In this document: in pieces, positions 50,732 through 60,111 of the stretch
How positions within the stretch are numbered: the first letter of the stretch is position 1
Layout: every line of letters begins with the position of its first letter
From: QHXW01 sp963752965
Lineage (GTDB): Bacteria; Acidobacteriota; Terriglobia; Bryobacterales; Bryobacteraceae
Direction: 5' to 3'
DNA length: 64,000 nucleotides
Assembly (NCBI GenBank): GCA_963752965.1
Contig: CAVWAJ010000012.1
Coordinates: 124,001-188,000, forward strand
The notes under the pieces: generated by a model
Databases searched by the model: none
What the model was told of the DNA's origin: nothing
What the model saw: only the letters and a program-made list of their open reading frames with translations
Program-made: the position numbers and the translations under genes

Positions 50732-52387
50732 TTACGGCTCCCGGCTCGTCCCGCTGTCAACGCTGATTCTGTGAAGTCGCAACGGCGGGCACAAATCACC
50801 GACGCATTCGAGTTGAAGTTCCATGGGATAGCCGGGATTTGAGAGAGTATCCGCAAGCGGCGTGAGGTCGAGATGAATACTCACAGCGCCCGGTCCAAGG
50901 ACCGAATCCTTCACCAAAGAACGGTCGTTCGCGAAAACCGTCGCTCGGACCATCATGGTGCTGTAGCCAGCCAACGACCCGGTTACCACGAGCGATTTCC
51001 ACCGCCCGAGTGGAAGCAGAACATTGGCTCGATGCGCCACGGGCCCCGGGAAGACTCTGGCTGGGAAAATACCCCCGACAATCTGTTGAATACCCTGGAA
51101 CCGGTCCAGATCTATCGGGCCGTAGTATTTGGCAACAAACTGGCGACGACGCTTTTGGAACTCATTCCAGTAATTTCTCGTCTCGACCGACATCACCGCG
51201 GCGGCATCGCAGCCTTCTTTCCCGGGAACGTACCCGCGACAGCCAAGCATGTGATAAAGCGCCTTGGCGATGGTTCTATTGCCACCTACGCCAGGATGGC
51301 CGTCCCACCCTAAGCTATTGTGAAAAAAGAAATCAACGCCGGATTCTCCGAGATAATCCGAAAGATCCTGATAGACGACGTGTTCACGCGATTTCATCCA
51401 ATCCTGATCGACAGGCAGCCCATAGTTGATCAACACAATGGGCACATGGTTTTGTTCGCTGAGGTTTTTGGCTCGTTGCATGGCCTGATTCGCTTGATTG
51501 ATCGTGCGCCTCGAAGAGTAAACGGCGGAAAAGAACTGCATCAGCCAATGCCCACCCTCCGTCGTCATGTACCTGCCCAGGAGCTCGGCCTCCGTGGGCT
51601 TGAGAGCACCGGGAAATTTCGGTAATGCAAAAGCCCGGTTCGTAGCCAGCGAGTAAACAAACAGATGCGAACGCAGCCACGAATCCCAAGTGCTTCCAAA
51701 CGCGTTCGCCGGCTCTAGCCCTTCTGCCTGCTCCCTGACACGCGGCACCATCGATCGCCGAAAATCAACGACGTCGATATAAGGACGTCCGTCGTAACCC
51801 CAACTCGCGATGTGATTCGCGTCGACGACGTAATCCGCGCCGGAAGAGGAAATCCGGCCGGCGGCGTCAATCCCGAGCGAATCGTCATAGTCGTTAGACA
51901 CGATAGTCCATAACACCAAGTCCGGCTTATAACGGGCGAGCAAAGCCGGAAGCAAAGCGGCTTCATCTGCAATGCTGAATCCGGGCACGCCGGCGTCAAT
52001 GATCTGGTATCGCGTTTTCTCATTCTTGTTCAGCAGATCTTCCAACACCGCTGGGAACGACTGTTTCTGGTCCACTCCGAACCCGAAGGTCACTGAGTCC
52101 CCGAGCATGAGAATTCGATAGATCCCGGCGGGCTTTGCCGCAGGGTGGTCGTTCCTTATGCCGAAGTCATCGGTCGCAACTCGCCCCAAGCCCCAGGCGC
52201 TGCGGAGATCGGGTTTGAAGAGGTATGGGACGCCGGGAATCGAAACCTTGCGATACCAGTTCATCTCCGAGTAATCAGGAATCGCCCACAGCTTGAACGT
52301 CCGAAGAATACCCTCAGCGATGGCAAGTCCGGCAATTGCGCCGAGAAAGGCCAAAGCAACCGGGACTAGGCGGACGAGAACGCGCAT
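50732..52387 (-). CDS. SGNH/GDSL-type hydrolase with N-terminal membrane anchor
   Basis: A 551-residue protein. LVPVALAFLGAIAGLAIAEG anchors it in the membrane; the SGNH nucleophile is in RILMLGDSVTFGFGVDQKQS, YKPDLVLWTIVSNDYDD holds the conserved Asn, and GWDGHPGVGGNRTIAKAL carries the Asp-x-x-His pair. A long C-terminal beta-rich region follows. Such hydrolases in this cluster are probably O-acyl esterases or acyltransferases acting on the product carbamoylated by its neighbour. Confidence 0.82.
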   Translation of the reverse strand: MRVLVRLVPVALAFLGAIAGLAIAEGILRTFKLWAIPDYSEMNWYRKVSIPGVPYLFKPDLRSAWGLGRVATDDFGIRNDHPAAKPAGIYRILMLGDSVTFGFGVDQKQSFPAVLEDLLNKNEKTRYQIIDAGVPGFSIADEAALLPALLARYKPDLVLWTIVSNDYDDSLGIDAAGRISSSGADYVVDANHIASWGYDGRPYIDVVDFRRSMVPRVREQAEGLEPANAFGSTWDSWLRSHLFVYSLATNRAFALPKFPGALKPTEAELLGRYMTTEGGHWLMQFFSAVYSSRRTINQANQAMQRAKNLSEQNHVPIVLINYGLPVDQDWMKSREHVVYQDLSDYLGESGVDFFFHNSLGWDGHPGVGGNRTIAKALYHMLGCRGYVPGKEGCDAAAVMSVETRNYWNEFQKRRRQFVAKYYGPIDLDRFQGIQQIVGGIFPARVFPGPVAHRANVLLPLGRWKSLVVTGSLAGYSTMMVRATVFANDRSLVKDSVLGPGAVSIHLDLTPLADTLSNPGYPMELQLECVGDLCPPLRLHRISVDSGTSREP

Positions 52388-52644
52388 GCGGGCTGCTCAA
52401 TGTTAAGGATTATTGCACGGGTAGCCGTGCTGCTCCATGGCTATGCGGCGATAGCCGCGTCTTCGCCTGGCGCGGAAAACACAGCGATGGATTGTACGGA
52501 GTGCATTCACTTACGGGGTGAACGTGATCGGCTGGACGCCTTTTGTCCGGAAATGTCGCGGCGCCGAAAAGTTTTGGAGAGGAAAAACAAGACGCGTGGT
52601 TTTTCGGGTGGAACCATTCAGTGTCGCTAACCCCCACGGTGGGG

Positions 52645-53405
52645 GCAAGCCTGAAGTCTGAACGCGCCGCACTGGCTTGCCATCGAGGATCGCTTCAAGC
52701 GTGTGCTGGTGCAATCCAGTTCCTGCGCATCATTTCGCGCATTCCAACCTCGGCTATCTGGTCGCGGAGCGTTTCGTCAGCAAGCACCATGTTGCCGTTT
52801 GCCCGGTACTCCAACACCTGGAAGTCCAGCATGCCCATGTCTTCGCCTTGCTCCCAGCGTCGATCGGTTTCTTTGCCAACCGGAATAATGTCGGCCGCCA
52901 CAACCGAGGCGCGCCGGAGCAATCCTCTTGTTTCAGCGGTACATGGCACCCATCGGGCGCAAGCGACTTCGACTCCGGACGACGAAGGTAGAGGCGCAAG
53001 ATTGTCCGAAGACGTTCAGCGAACTACTTTATTCTGTTTCCCATTCGGGAGCATCGCGATCCGATAGTGCTGGCCGTCGCCAACAATATTGACGCCCTCC
53101 AGTTCTGCCCACTTTTCTCTGTTAGATTCAAACGGTGTAATGAATTTGAAATTGGAGCGATTGCAGCCTGCCGGGTAACCATCGAGATCGGACAGGAGCG
53201 GGAGGAAGAAAAACTTAAACGGTGACAGCCATTCAGGGCGAGACCCGCGCATCACGTTCGGCGAGGTGAGCGTGATGCGCATCATTGCTGGGTAGTCAAG
53301 CCATCGCGGTTCCTTGCACGCGAGCCAAGCTCCTTGTGAAGCAGCCAGTCCCACGCTTCCACCACCCACTGCGGCGCGTCAGCGGCTTTGCTATCGTTGA
53401 CCAGA
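52645..53405 (-). pseudogene. decayed C-terminal half of a second casposon-type PolB
   Basis: Five pieces in changing frames line up, in order, with the second PolB frame of the casposon (34125-35165): NDSKAADAPQWVVEAWDWLL; EPRWLDYPAMMRITLTSP then PEWLSPFKFFFLPLLSDLDG and NFKFITPFESNREKWAEL (casposon: PFNFLLTCHVKQLGHPID, HFHLIAPYQSNPRKWLGM); LRTILRLYLRRPESKSLAPD (LREYEFHPESKCAG); ETRGLLRRASVVAADIIPVG (DKQTIGLLQRRHVRILKTTY); and an HTH tail MREMMRRNWIAP plus HTLEAILDGKPVRR. At least four frame breaks show long decay. The catalytic domain is gone. Confidence 0.65.
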
Positions 53406-53532
53406 GCGTGCGAGCAACCTGTTCGGCGAACGGGGCGACATGGAGCGGTTTCTCACCATCAATTCCGTGACCGGCGTTCACGGGATTTGGTGACATGCTC
53501 GATCGCGGTGAACAGCGGTCGGGCTGGAGGGC

Positions 53533-53856
53533 TCAAGAATGGCAGCAGACGACGCGCTGGTTGTTACGTGGCAATAGAGCTAAGAACTGCTCCTCTGTTC
53601 CGAGATGCCGCAGAAATCGCATTCCGAGTCGGGCAGGGTCTGGAATGGGCGGAGTGATGTCAAGAAGCTTGCCCTCTGGATCGCAGACGACCGAATGTGC
53701 CGCGAGCCAATAGAGTCCGGGACCCTGTTCGCTCACGAGCCATCCTCGCACCGTGCGATATTGCGGCCTGTTTCTGACCAACACGTCTACGTTCTCGTGG
53801 CACTTAGCCGGCTCTGGCCGCCAACCCTCAAGGGACACCTCGAGTGCACCAACCAA
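53533..53856 (-). CDS. hypothetical protein, probably a fragment
   Basis: The minus-strand frame reads YRTVRGWLVSEQGPGLYWLA, AHSVVCDPEGKLLDITPPIP and MRFLRHLGTEEQFLALLPRN. The same frame is open upstream to about 53950 (DDAYFSALCGRLPKGTDLVG) but has no ATG or GTG there; TTG 53856 is the only start seen. The sequence is protein-like but I do not know the family. It lies among remnants, so loss of its 5' end is likely. Confidence 0.4.
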   Translation of the reverse strand: MVGALEVSLEGWRPEPAKCHENVDVLVRNRPQYRTVRGWLVSEQGPGLYWLAAHSVVCDPEGKLLDITPPIPDPARLGMRFLRHLGTEEQFLALLPRNNQRVVCCHS

Positions 53857-53959
53857 ATCAGTCCCTTTGGGCAGCCTTCCGCAAAGAGCAGAGAAGTAAG
53901 CGTCGTCGCCGGAGGAAATGAAACGTCGCTCGGTTGCACGTTCGGGCGCTCCACGTTTC

Positions 53960-54268
53960 TCATCTTACAAGCCGTTTGCAGTCGGAAGGGTGTGTCACGG
54001 GGGATCGGCGTATTGGCCGAACTGGCATGTAGCCTGATTTCCGAGAGCACCCGCCTGGGCGTCGTGAGGGGCTACCGGACCCTGAACGGCTAAACGAGCG
54101 TGATAGAGTGCGAGGCGGAGGCGACTACATAAGAGCCAAAGCGATACCAGCGCGGCGCCACTGGGAATATCAGGTCACCACCCTTCTCAGGATTTGCCCT
54201 TTGGGATACGACCTGGTACTGGTGAAAAGTTGTTGGCAGGTGCAGGAACCTGTGGAGGCGATCGACTC
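53960..54268. other. about 310 bases without a recognisable gene
   Basis: Short frames on both strands lack family likeness. The stretch ends at the IS5-family element. Confidence 0.35.
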
Positions 54269-54270
54269 TA

Positions 54271-55528
54271 GGAACTTGTTGAAATAGCCCGTCCGCAGGC
54301 ATTGCGACTCGAGTTTTCGCGCGGGTGGGACATTCTCGCGATGCTTGGGTGGCTCTCCAAGCCGCGCAGTCGGCACCGCCCGCCGCTCTGCACTACGCTC
54401 CCGCCGGCCTTAGTCGCGGGATGCGCCACAGATTGTATGCCGCTACCGCGTACTGGAATAACCAACTCACTTTTTCCAGTCCGCGGAGCTTGACCTTCCT
54501 CATCCCCGCCACTGTTTTCAGCCACCCAAATGCCCGCTCGATGATCGGACGCCGCGATTGGCTCATCGCGTAGCCGCCGTGCCGGGTCGTCCGTCCGTCG
54601 ATGGCGCTGCGCCGATTCTTGTTGTTTTGCGCGACGTGCGGCGTGATGTGCATCGCCTGCAAGGTCGTGACTAAGTCCCGGCTGTCATACGCCTTGTCCG
54701 CTCCCAATGTGAAGCGCTGGCCGCGCCTTTTCTTCCGCATCGCATCCGCCATCAAGATCGCCGCGTCCGCCTCCGCTGTTCCGTCGGCCCGCGTCAGCAT
54801 CGCCTCCACGATGAACCCGTGCCGGTTCTCGACCATCACGTGTCCCAGGTAGCTCAACCTGGCTTCGCTGCCGCGTGACTTCTTGTATAGCCGCGCATCG
54901 GGATCGGTCTTCGAGGCGTGCGTTGCATTGCTGCGCTTGTCCCCGTGGAAGCTCGCTTTACCTGGGCTGTCGCTGTCGCCACCGTCCTTGCGTTGGAAGC
55001 TCTTCTGACTGGCCCAGGCTTCGATCATCGTCCCGTCCACCGTGAAGTGCTCCTGCGACAGATGCGGTTTGGCTTGCTCGAGCACTTCGCTAAAGAACTC
55101 GCGGGCCACCGTCTCATTCAGCAGCCGCTCGCGATTCTTGCTGAACACCGCGTGATTCCATACCGGCTCGTCCATCTCCAGTCCCACAAACCATCGGAAC
55201 AACAGGTTGTAATCGAGTTGCTCCATCAGCATCCGTTCGCTGCGGATCGAGTAGAACGTCGGCAAAAGCAGCGCTCGTAATAAACGTTCCGGCGGGATCG
55301 AAGGCCGGCCATTGTCGGCATACATTTTGTCGAACCGCTTCGACATCCTCGCCAGAATCTGATCCACCAACCGCCGGATCGCCCGCAGCGGGTGGTCTGG
55401 TGGTACCCGCTCCTCCAGCGACACGTAGCTGAACATCCCGCCTTGCTGTTTCTCGTCTCCGCGCATAGCAACTAGACGCTGCCAACACGTTCTTGGCTAC
55501 ACATCGACGGGCTTTTTCAACAAGTTCC
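54271..55528. mobile_element. IS5-family insertion sequence
   Basis: Ends are inverted: GGAACTTGTTGAAATAGCCC (from 54271) and GGAACTTGTTGAAAAAGCCC (complement of 55509-55528). TA flanks both ends (54269-54270 and 55529-55530), consistent with the short target duplication of this family. The 1258-bp element carries one intact transposase gene and truncates the carboxypeptidase-regulatory-like gene on its right. Confidence 0.85.
54393..55466 (-). CDS. IS5 family transposase
   Basis: A 357-residue DDE transposase. The N-terminal region has EERVPPDHPLRAIRRLVDQI and GRPSIPPERLLRALLLPTFY; catalytic Asp lies in EHFTVDGTMIEAWASQKSF, Asp in FTLGADKAYDSRDLVTTLQ and Glu in SRRPIIERAFGWLKTVAGM. The frame is complete. 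Confidence 0.92.
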   Translation of the reverse strand: MRGDEKQQGGMFSYVSLEERVPPDHPLRAIRRLVDQILARMSKRFDKMYADNGRPSIPPERLLRALLLPTFYSIRSERMLMEQLDYNLLFRWFVGLEMDEPVWNHAVFSKNRERLLNETVAREFFSEVLEQAKPHLSQEHFTVDGTMIEAWASQKSFQRKDGGDSDSPGKASFHGDKRSNATHASKTDPDARLYKKSRGSEARLSYLGHVMVENRHGFIVEAMLTRADGTAEADAAILMADAMRKKRRGQRFTLGADKAYDSRDLVTTLQAMHITPHVAQNNKNRRSAIDGRTTRHGGYAMSQSRRPIIERAFGWLKTVAGMRKVKLRGLEKVSWLFQYAVAAYNLWRIPRLRPAGA

Positions 55529-55529
55529 T

Positions 55530-55811
55530 AAGGGCCAACCCGGCGTGGGTGCGAGCGTTTATCTCATCCCCTCAGACGGCGATAGCGAACGCATTCACTT
55601 CGCGGGAGGCGACGCCTCTGGACATTATTTGATTCCCGGAGTGCCCCCGGGAGACTACCGGATTTTCGCCTGGGCCGCGCCACCGAAACCCCAGGAGATC
55701 TTGTCGGGCGTGGGCAGTTCGTTGACGCTCGGCGCTAGCGAGCATCGGATCGTCGCGCTTGAGGCCGCGGAAAGCAGCGATGCGTCTGGCCAAAGGGACG
55801 CTCAACCATGA
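55530..55811 (+). pseudogene. carboxypeptidase-regulatory-like protein, 5' end removed by IS5
   Basis: The frame is open from the IS edge: GQPGVGASVYLIPSDGDSER, DASGHYLIPGVPPGDYRIFA and WAAPPKPQEILSGVGSSLTL. YxIPGVPPGDYRxFAW is the last strand pair of acidobacterial carboxypeptidase-regulatory-like domains. The end overlaps the start of the next gene by ATGA, so the pair was originally co-translated. The upstream domains are missing, and I could not find them left of the IS. Confidence 0.7.
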
Positions 55812-57550
55812 GACAAGGGCGCATGCACGTTATTCTGATACTCCTTCTGCCGCTGGCCATAGCGCACTCAACCCTGTTGGCCGCCGATAACAACCACCTC
55901 GTCGAGGGAGTCGTCGTAGACTCACAGTCCGGTGCCACGCTAGCCAACGTGCGAGTGAGCCTGGCGCCATCCAAAGCGAGAGGCCAAAAAACCGAGCAGG
56001 TCACGCGGCAAGACGGCCGCTTCTCGTTTCCCGTGAGCCAGCCTGGCAAGTATACGCTCGGCATCGCAAAACCGGGCTATCCGCCCCAGGATTACAAGGG
56101 GTTTACCCTTTCAGGCATTGAGTCCGCGATCGTCGTGCGTGACGATCAGGACACGCGCCATATTGTGTTCGAGGCAAAGCGAGGAAGTGCGATCAGCGGG
56201 CAGGCCAAGGACGAGGATGGCGAGCCGGCGAGTCATGCGCTGATTGCGATCTTTCAGTCCGCCATTGTGGGTGGTGAACGGAATGTCATCCCACAGGGAC
56301 AGACCCGCGCTAACGCGGCGGGTGAATTTCGCTTTCGCAACCTGCCTTCGGGCTACTACTACGTCTGTGCCATGGGCCGGCCCTGGTTTGCAGACTCGCT
56401 AATCCAATTCCAAGCGATGGCTGAGCACCCGCCCGTGCCGCGGCGCCGGATGGCTTCCGCCGGAAATGAAGGTCCGGATTCGCCGAGCGAGCAGCAACCG
56501 GCGCCTGAGGAGCAGGTGCCCCCGTATTCGCCTGACCCAGGTTTCCGCGGCACTGCGTTCCAGACTACGTTCTATCCCAATGCACCAAGCGCGGAGGCAG
56601 CATCGCCGGTCCACGTGGACGTCGGGGCCGAGATGCAAGTCGCCATCACGCTGCCGCTCGCCCGCGCCGTTACCGTGAAGGGAGCGGTTAGCGGGCCGGG
56701 TGGCATGAGCGGTGGCCGCGTCTTCCTAACTAAGAAAATCTACGCCAGATACATGTTGTTCCTGGACGTGTGGTTGCAACCGGACGGCACTTTTCAACTC
56801 GATAATGTCCCTGCGGGCGCGTACGAAATCGTTGCTGCGTCACAAGCAAGTTCGGGACCGGCCAGCTGGCTCACGCGCCAACAGTTAAATGTTGGGACAT
56901 CCGATCTAGAGGTGCAGCTCACACCGCCGCAAATGGGTTCATTTTCGGGTCGCGTGCTATTCGATGGCGAGCCGTCATCGGATGCCGGCCTGTTTGTGTC
57001 TCTGCAAGATGAGGATGAGAAAGACAATCTGATGCGAGCCAAAGTCAGTCCGGATGGGAGTTTTTCTTTGAGTCGCCTAGCCGCGGGCAGGTATCGGGTG
57101 ACAGGAGGATCTGCAGACTATCTGGCCGCGTACCTTCAGGGCCCCGCCGGTGAGCGTCTGCCGCTCACTCTGGAAATTACTCCTGGAGCGACAGTCCACC
57201 AGAATTTGGTATTGACTCGCGCAGTTTCCGTAATCGAGGGTACGGTCGAGAAGGCCACCGTGCCTCAAATTGGTGCCTTTGTGCTTCTGCTGCCCAGGAA
57301 TCCGTTACAAAAATGGGGCTACCGAATGGATCAAACGGATAGCGATGGATCGTACAGTTTGAAGACCATTCCGGCCGGCGATTACTCTTTGATCGCGCTT
57401 TCCACCGGTGAGGGTATCGCCTATCGCGATCCGAAGGTCGGCACGATCCTGACTCGTACCGCTCAACTCGTCCGAGTCAAAGGAGGTGATCACCTGGAAT
57501 TGAAGCTGGAAGTGGTAAGCACTCCGGCACTCAATCTGCCGTCTTTGTGA
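55808..57550 (+). CDS. secreted carboxypeptidase-regulatory-like domain protein
   Basis: A 580-residue exported protein: signal peptide MHVILILLLPLAIAHSTLLA, then repeated transthyretin-like beta-sandwiches (LVEGVVVDSQSGATLANVRV, GRFSFPVSQPGKYTLGIAKP, GEFRFRNLPSGYYYVCAMGR, GTFQLDNVPAGAYEIVAAS, GSYSLKTIPAGDYSLIALST). The GxYxLxxxPxGxYxL pattern recurs four or five times. Such proteins are abundant in acidobacteria; no catalytic site is present. A role in surface adhesion or scaffolding is plausible but unproven. Confidence 0.78.
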   Translation: MRQGRMHVILILLLPLAIAHSTLLAADNNHLVEGVVVDSQSGATLANVRVSLAPSKARGQKTEQVTRQDGRFSFPVSQPGKYTLGIAKPGYPPQDYKGFTLSGIESAIVVRDDQDTRHIVFEAKRGSAISGQAKDEDGEPASHALIAIFQSAIVGGERNVIPQGQTRANAAGEFRFRNLPSGYYYVCAMGRPWFADSLIQFQAMAEHPPVPRRRMASAGNEGPDSPSEQQPAPEEQVPPYSPDPGFRGTAFQTTFYPNAPSAEAASPVHVDVGAEMQVAITLPLARAVTVKGAVSGPGGMSGGRVFLTKKIYARYMLFLDVWLQPDGTFQLDNVPAGAYEIVAASQASSGPASWLTRQQLNVGTSDLEVQLTPPQMGSFSGRVLFDGEPSSDAGLFVSLQDEDEKDNLMRAKVSPDGSFSLSRLAAGRYRVTGGSADYLAAYLQGPAGERLPLTLEITPGATVHQNLVLTRAVSVIEGTVEKATVPQIGAFVLLLPRNPLQKWGYRMDQTDSDGSYSLKTIPAGDYSLIALSTGEGIAYRDPKVGTILTRTAQLVRVKGGDHLELKLEVVSTPALNLPSL

Positions 57551-57554
57551 CCGC

Positions 57555-58934
57555 TCACCTCGCTTTGAGGCTTTCCTGCACCTTGCGGCCATATTCATTG
57601 CCCTTCGCGAGCACCTGCGCCGCATTCAGCGTCAGCGGCTGCCCGTCGCGGACTACTGCTCGCCCGTCCACCATGACGTCCTGCACATCGCTCGCCTTCA
57701 GCGCATACACCATCTGCGAATACACGTCGTAAAGCGGCACCGCATTGGCCCGATCCAACCGCACCACGATCACATCGGCGCGCTTGCCGGATTCGAGCGA
57801 CCCGATCTCTTTCTCCATACCCAAAGCGCGCGCCCCGCGAATCGTTGCCATTTCCAGTGCCTGGCGCGCAGGCAGCACTTCCGGATCACCGATCGTGACT
57901 TTTTGCAGCTTGGAAGCCAGGTCCATCTCCTCAAACATGTCGAGATCGTTATTGCTTCCCGCCGGCCCATCCGGCCCGAGACCCACCGCGAGATCGAGCG
58001 CCAGCATCTTCACCACCGGCGCTATGCCGCTCGCCAACTTCATATTGCTTGATGGGCAGTGCGCGATCCCCACGTGATGCTCGCGGAGGATCTGGAGATC
58101 CGCGTCATTCGTCCAGACCGCGTGCGCCGCGACGGTTCTGCCATTGAGAACGCCCAACGCTTCGAGCGCCGCCGTGGGTGTCTTGCCGCGCTTGGCCAAC
58201 GCCTCGTCGTTCTCTCGCTTGGTTTCCGAAAGATGGATGAGAAGCGGTGCCGAGTGCCGATTGGCCAACGCGCGGCAATCGCGCAACGTTTCATCCGAGT
58301 TGGTGTAGATCGCGTGCGGCGCCACCGCCGGCGTAATGAGCGGGTCGTCATGAAACCGCGTCATGAATTTGTCCGTGAACGTCAGCGCGTCGGCAGGCGT
58401 CTTCGCATCGGGCGAGGGAAACCCGATGATCGTCTCGCCGAGCACGCCGCGCATGCCGCACTCCTTCGCGGTCTCGGCGATCACGTCCTCGAAGTAGTAC
58501 ATGTCGGTGAAGGTCGTCGTGCCGCCTTCGAGCATTTCGAGACACGCCAGCCGCGTTCCCCAGCGGACGAAATCCGGCGTGACGTTGCGCGCCTCGGCCG
58601 GAAAAATGTACTTCTCGAGCCAGTCTTGTAAGCGCAGATCGTCGGCGATGCCGCGCAAAAGCACCATGGGGGCGTGCGTGTGAGTGTTGATCAGCCCGGG
58701 CGAGATGATTGCATCCGGCCGGTCGAGCCGTTGCTTCGGCTGGTAGTCGCGGTCGATGTCGCGCTTGGCCCCTGCCGCCACAATGCGCTCTCCGCGGATG
58801 GCCACCGCACCGTTTTCGATGACGTGCCGCCCGGCGTCCATCGTGATGACGTAACGCGCGCTCCAGATCCAATCGACTGGCTCGGCGAACGCGCTCCACG
58901 CGAGGAGCGCCAGCAGGCTACAAAAACGACGCAT
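57555..58934 (-). CDS. amidohydrolase, MTA/SAH-deaminase-like
   Basis: A 459-residue TIM-barrel metal-dependent deaminase. The metal site is visible: HTH in PGLINTHTHAPMVLLRGIAD, His in LLIHLSETKREND, His in RTVAAHAVWTN and Asp in VGLGPDGPAGSNNDLDMF. Overall it resembles S-adenosylhomocysteine/5'-methylthioadenosine deaminases and related aminohydrolases. A signal-peptide-like N-terminus (MRRFCSLLALLAWSAFA) suggests export, unusual for a nucleoside deaminase. It overlaps the cytidine deaminase stop by 17 bases and closes the nucleoside-salvage operon. Confidence 0.82.
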   Translation of the reverse strand: MRRFCSLLALLAWSAFAEPVDWIWSARYVITMDAGRHVIENGAVAIRGERIVAAGAKRDIDRDYQPKQRLDRPDAIISPGLINTHTHAPMVLLRGIADDLRLQDWLEKYIFPAEARNVTPDFVRWGTRLACLEMLEGGTTTFTDMYYFEDVIAETAKECGMRGVLGETIIGFPSPDAKTPADALTFTDKFMTRFHDDPLITPAVAPHAIYTNSDETLRDCRALANRHSAPLLIHLSETKRENDEALAKRGKTPTAALEALGVLNGRTVAAHAVWTNDADLQILREHHVGIAHCPSSNMKLASGIAPVVKMLALDLAVGLGPDGPAGSNNDLDMFEEMDLASKLQKVTIGDPEVLPARQALEMATIRGARALGMEKEIGSLESGKRADVIVVRLDRANAVPLYDVYSQMVYALKASDVQDVMVDGRAVVRDGQPLTLNAAQVLAKGNEYGRKVQESLKAR

Positions 58935-59301
58935 CGAATGGCCTCGGGAAAAGATCGCGCAGCTGGAGGGTTTCGGTCTTGCCGCGCGGATTGGTCAGGA
59001 TGACTTCGATATCGCCGCAGAATTCCCAAAGAATCTGCCGGCAAGCGCCGCAAGGTGGCGTCAATGCATCGGTGTCCGCCGCCACCACGATGCGCCGGAA
59101 CCTGCGCGCGCCTTCGGAAACGGCTTTGAACACGGCTACGCGCTCGGCGCACACCGTCAGACCGTAGGTCGCATTCTCGACATTACAGCCCGTGTGCACG
59201 TGGCCGGCATCGTCTTCGAGGGCCGCGCCCACTTTGAATTTAGAAAACGGCGCGTGTGCATTTTCGCGCACTCGGAGCGCAGCCTCGACCAGTGCGTCCA
59301 C
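58918..59301 (-). CDS. cdd: cytidine deaminase
   Basis: A 127-residue zinc enzyme converting (deoxy)cytidine to (deoxy)uridine. The active site reads CNVENATYGLTVCAERVAVF (CAE with the proton-shuttling Glu) and DALTPPCGACRQILWEF (PCGACRQ with two Cys ligands), typical of the tetrameric homologues. The GTG start directly follows the purine nucleoside phosphorylase stop, and the end overlaps the amidohydrolase start. Confidence 0.95.
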   Translation of the reverse strand: MDALVEAALRVRENAHAPFSKFKVGAALEDDAGHVHTGCNVENATYGLTVCAERVAVFKAVSEGARRFRRIVVAADTDALTPPCGACRQILWEFCGDIEVILTNPRGKTETLQLRDLFPRPFDASFL

Positions 59302-60111
59302 TCAAATCTCCAGCCGCGGTACCAGTGTCTTCAATAGTTTCGCCAGCGTGCCGCGCACCGCCGCCCCCGTCTCCAGCACTTCGGCGTGATTCAGTTTTTG
59401 CGGCAAAACTCCCGCCGCCATGTTCGTGACGCAGGAGATGCCAAGACATCGCGCGCCTAGGTGATTGGCCACGATCACCTCGGCCGCGGTCGACATCCCC
59501 ACCATGTCCGCCCCGATCGCCCGCAAGTAACGGATCTCGGCCGGTGTCTCGTAACTCGGTCCGAGCACCGCGGCGTAAACTCCTTCGCCCAAGCGGATAC
59601 CCAGATCGTGGGCAACCTGTTTCGCCGTCTCGCGATACACGCGCGAGTACGCCTCCGTCATATCGGGAAAACGCGGGCCAAGCGTCTCGTCATTCGGCCC
59701 CACCAGCGGATTGGAACCTTGCAGATTGATGTGGTCGGAAATCAGCACCAGCGTTCCGCGCTCGAACGCTGCATTAATTCCCCCCGCGGCGTTGGTGAAG
59801 ATAAACGCCCGAACTCCCAGTTCCCCCATCACACGAACACCGAGCACCGCGTGCGCCGGCGAGTAACCCTCATAGAGATGCGCCCGCCCGGCCATGACCG
59901 CCACTTCGAGCGTCCCCAACAGCCCGAAAATTAGCTTGCCCGCATGACCCACGGCGGTTGAAGCGGGCCAATGTGGGATCTCCTTATACGAAAACTCCTC
60001 GCGCCCGATCAACTCCTCGGCGAATCCGTCCAACCCGCTCCCCAGCACTACGGCGATGCGCGGCCGCAGTTTCGTTCGGGCAGAAATCCACTTGGCGGAG
60101 TCCGAAATCAC
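59302..60111 (-). CDS. punA: purine nucleoside phosphorylase
   Basis: About 269 residues, trimeric-type PNP that splits purine nucleosides with phosphate. RIAVVLGSGLDGFAEELIG (phosphate loop with Ser), MAGRAHLYEGYS, FTNAAGGINAAFERGTLVLI, AVLGPSYETPAEIRYLRAIG (purine-site Tyr and Glu) and DMVGMSTAAEVIVA (Met and Ser/Thr near ribose) are all family motifs; GISCVTNMAAG follows. The GTG at 60111 overlaps the transporter stop by 4 bases (GTGA); the frame is open to 60132. Confidence 0.93.
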   Translation of the reverse strand: MISDSAKWISARTKLRPRIAVVLGSGLDGFAEELIGREEFSYKEIPHWPASTAVGHAGKLIFGLLGTLEVAVMAGRAHLYEGYSPAHAVLGVRVMGELGVRAFIFTNAAGGINAAFERGTLVLISDHINLQGSNPLVGPNDETLGPRFPDMTEAYSRVYRETAKQVAHDLGIRLGEGVYAAVLGPSYETPAEIRYLRAIGADMVGMSTAAEVIVANHLGARCLGISCVTNMAAGVLPQKLNHAEVLETGAAVRGTLAKLLKTLVPRLEI

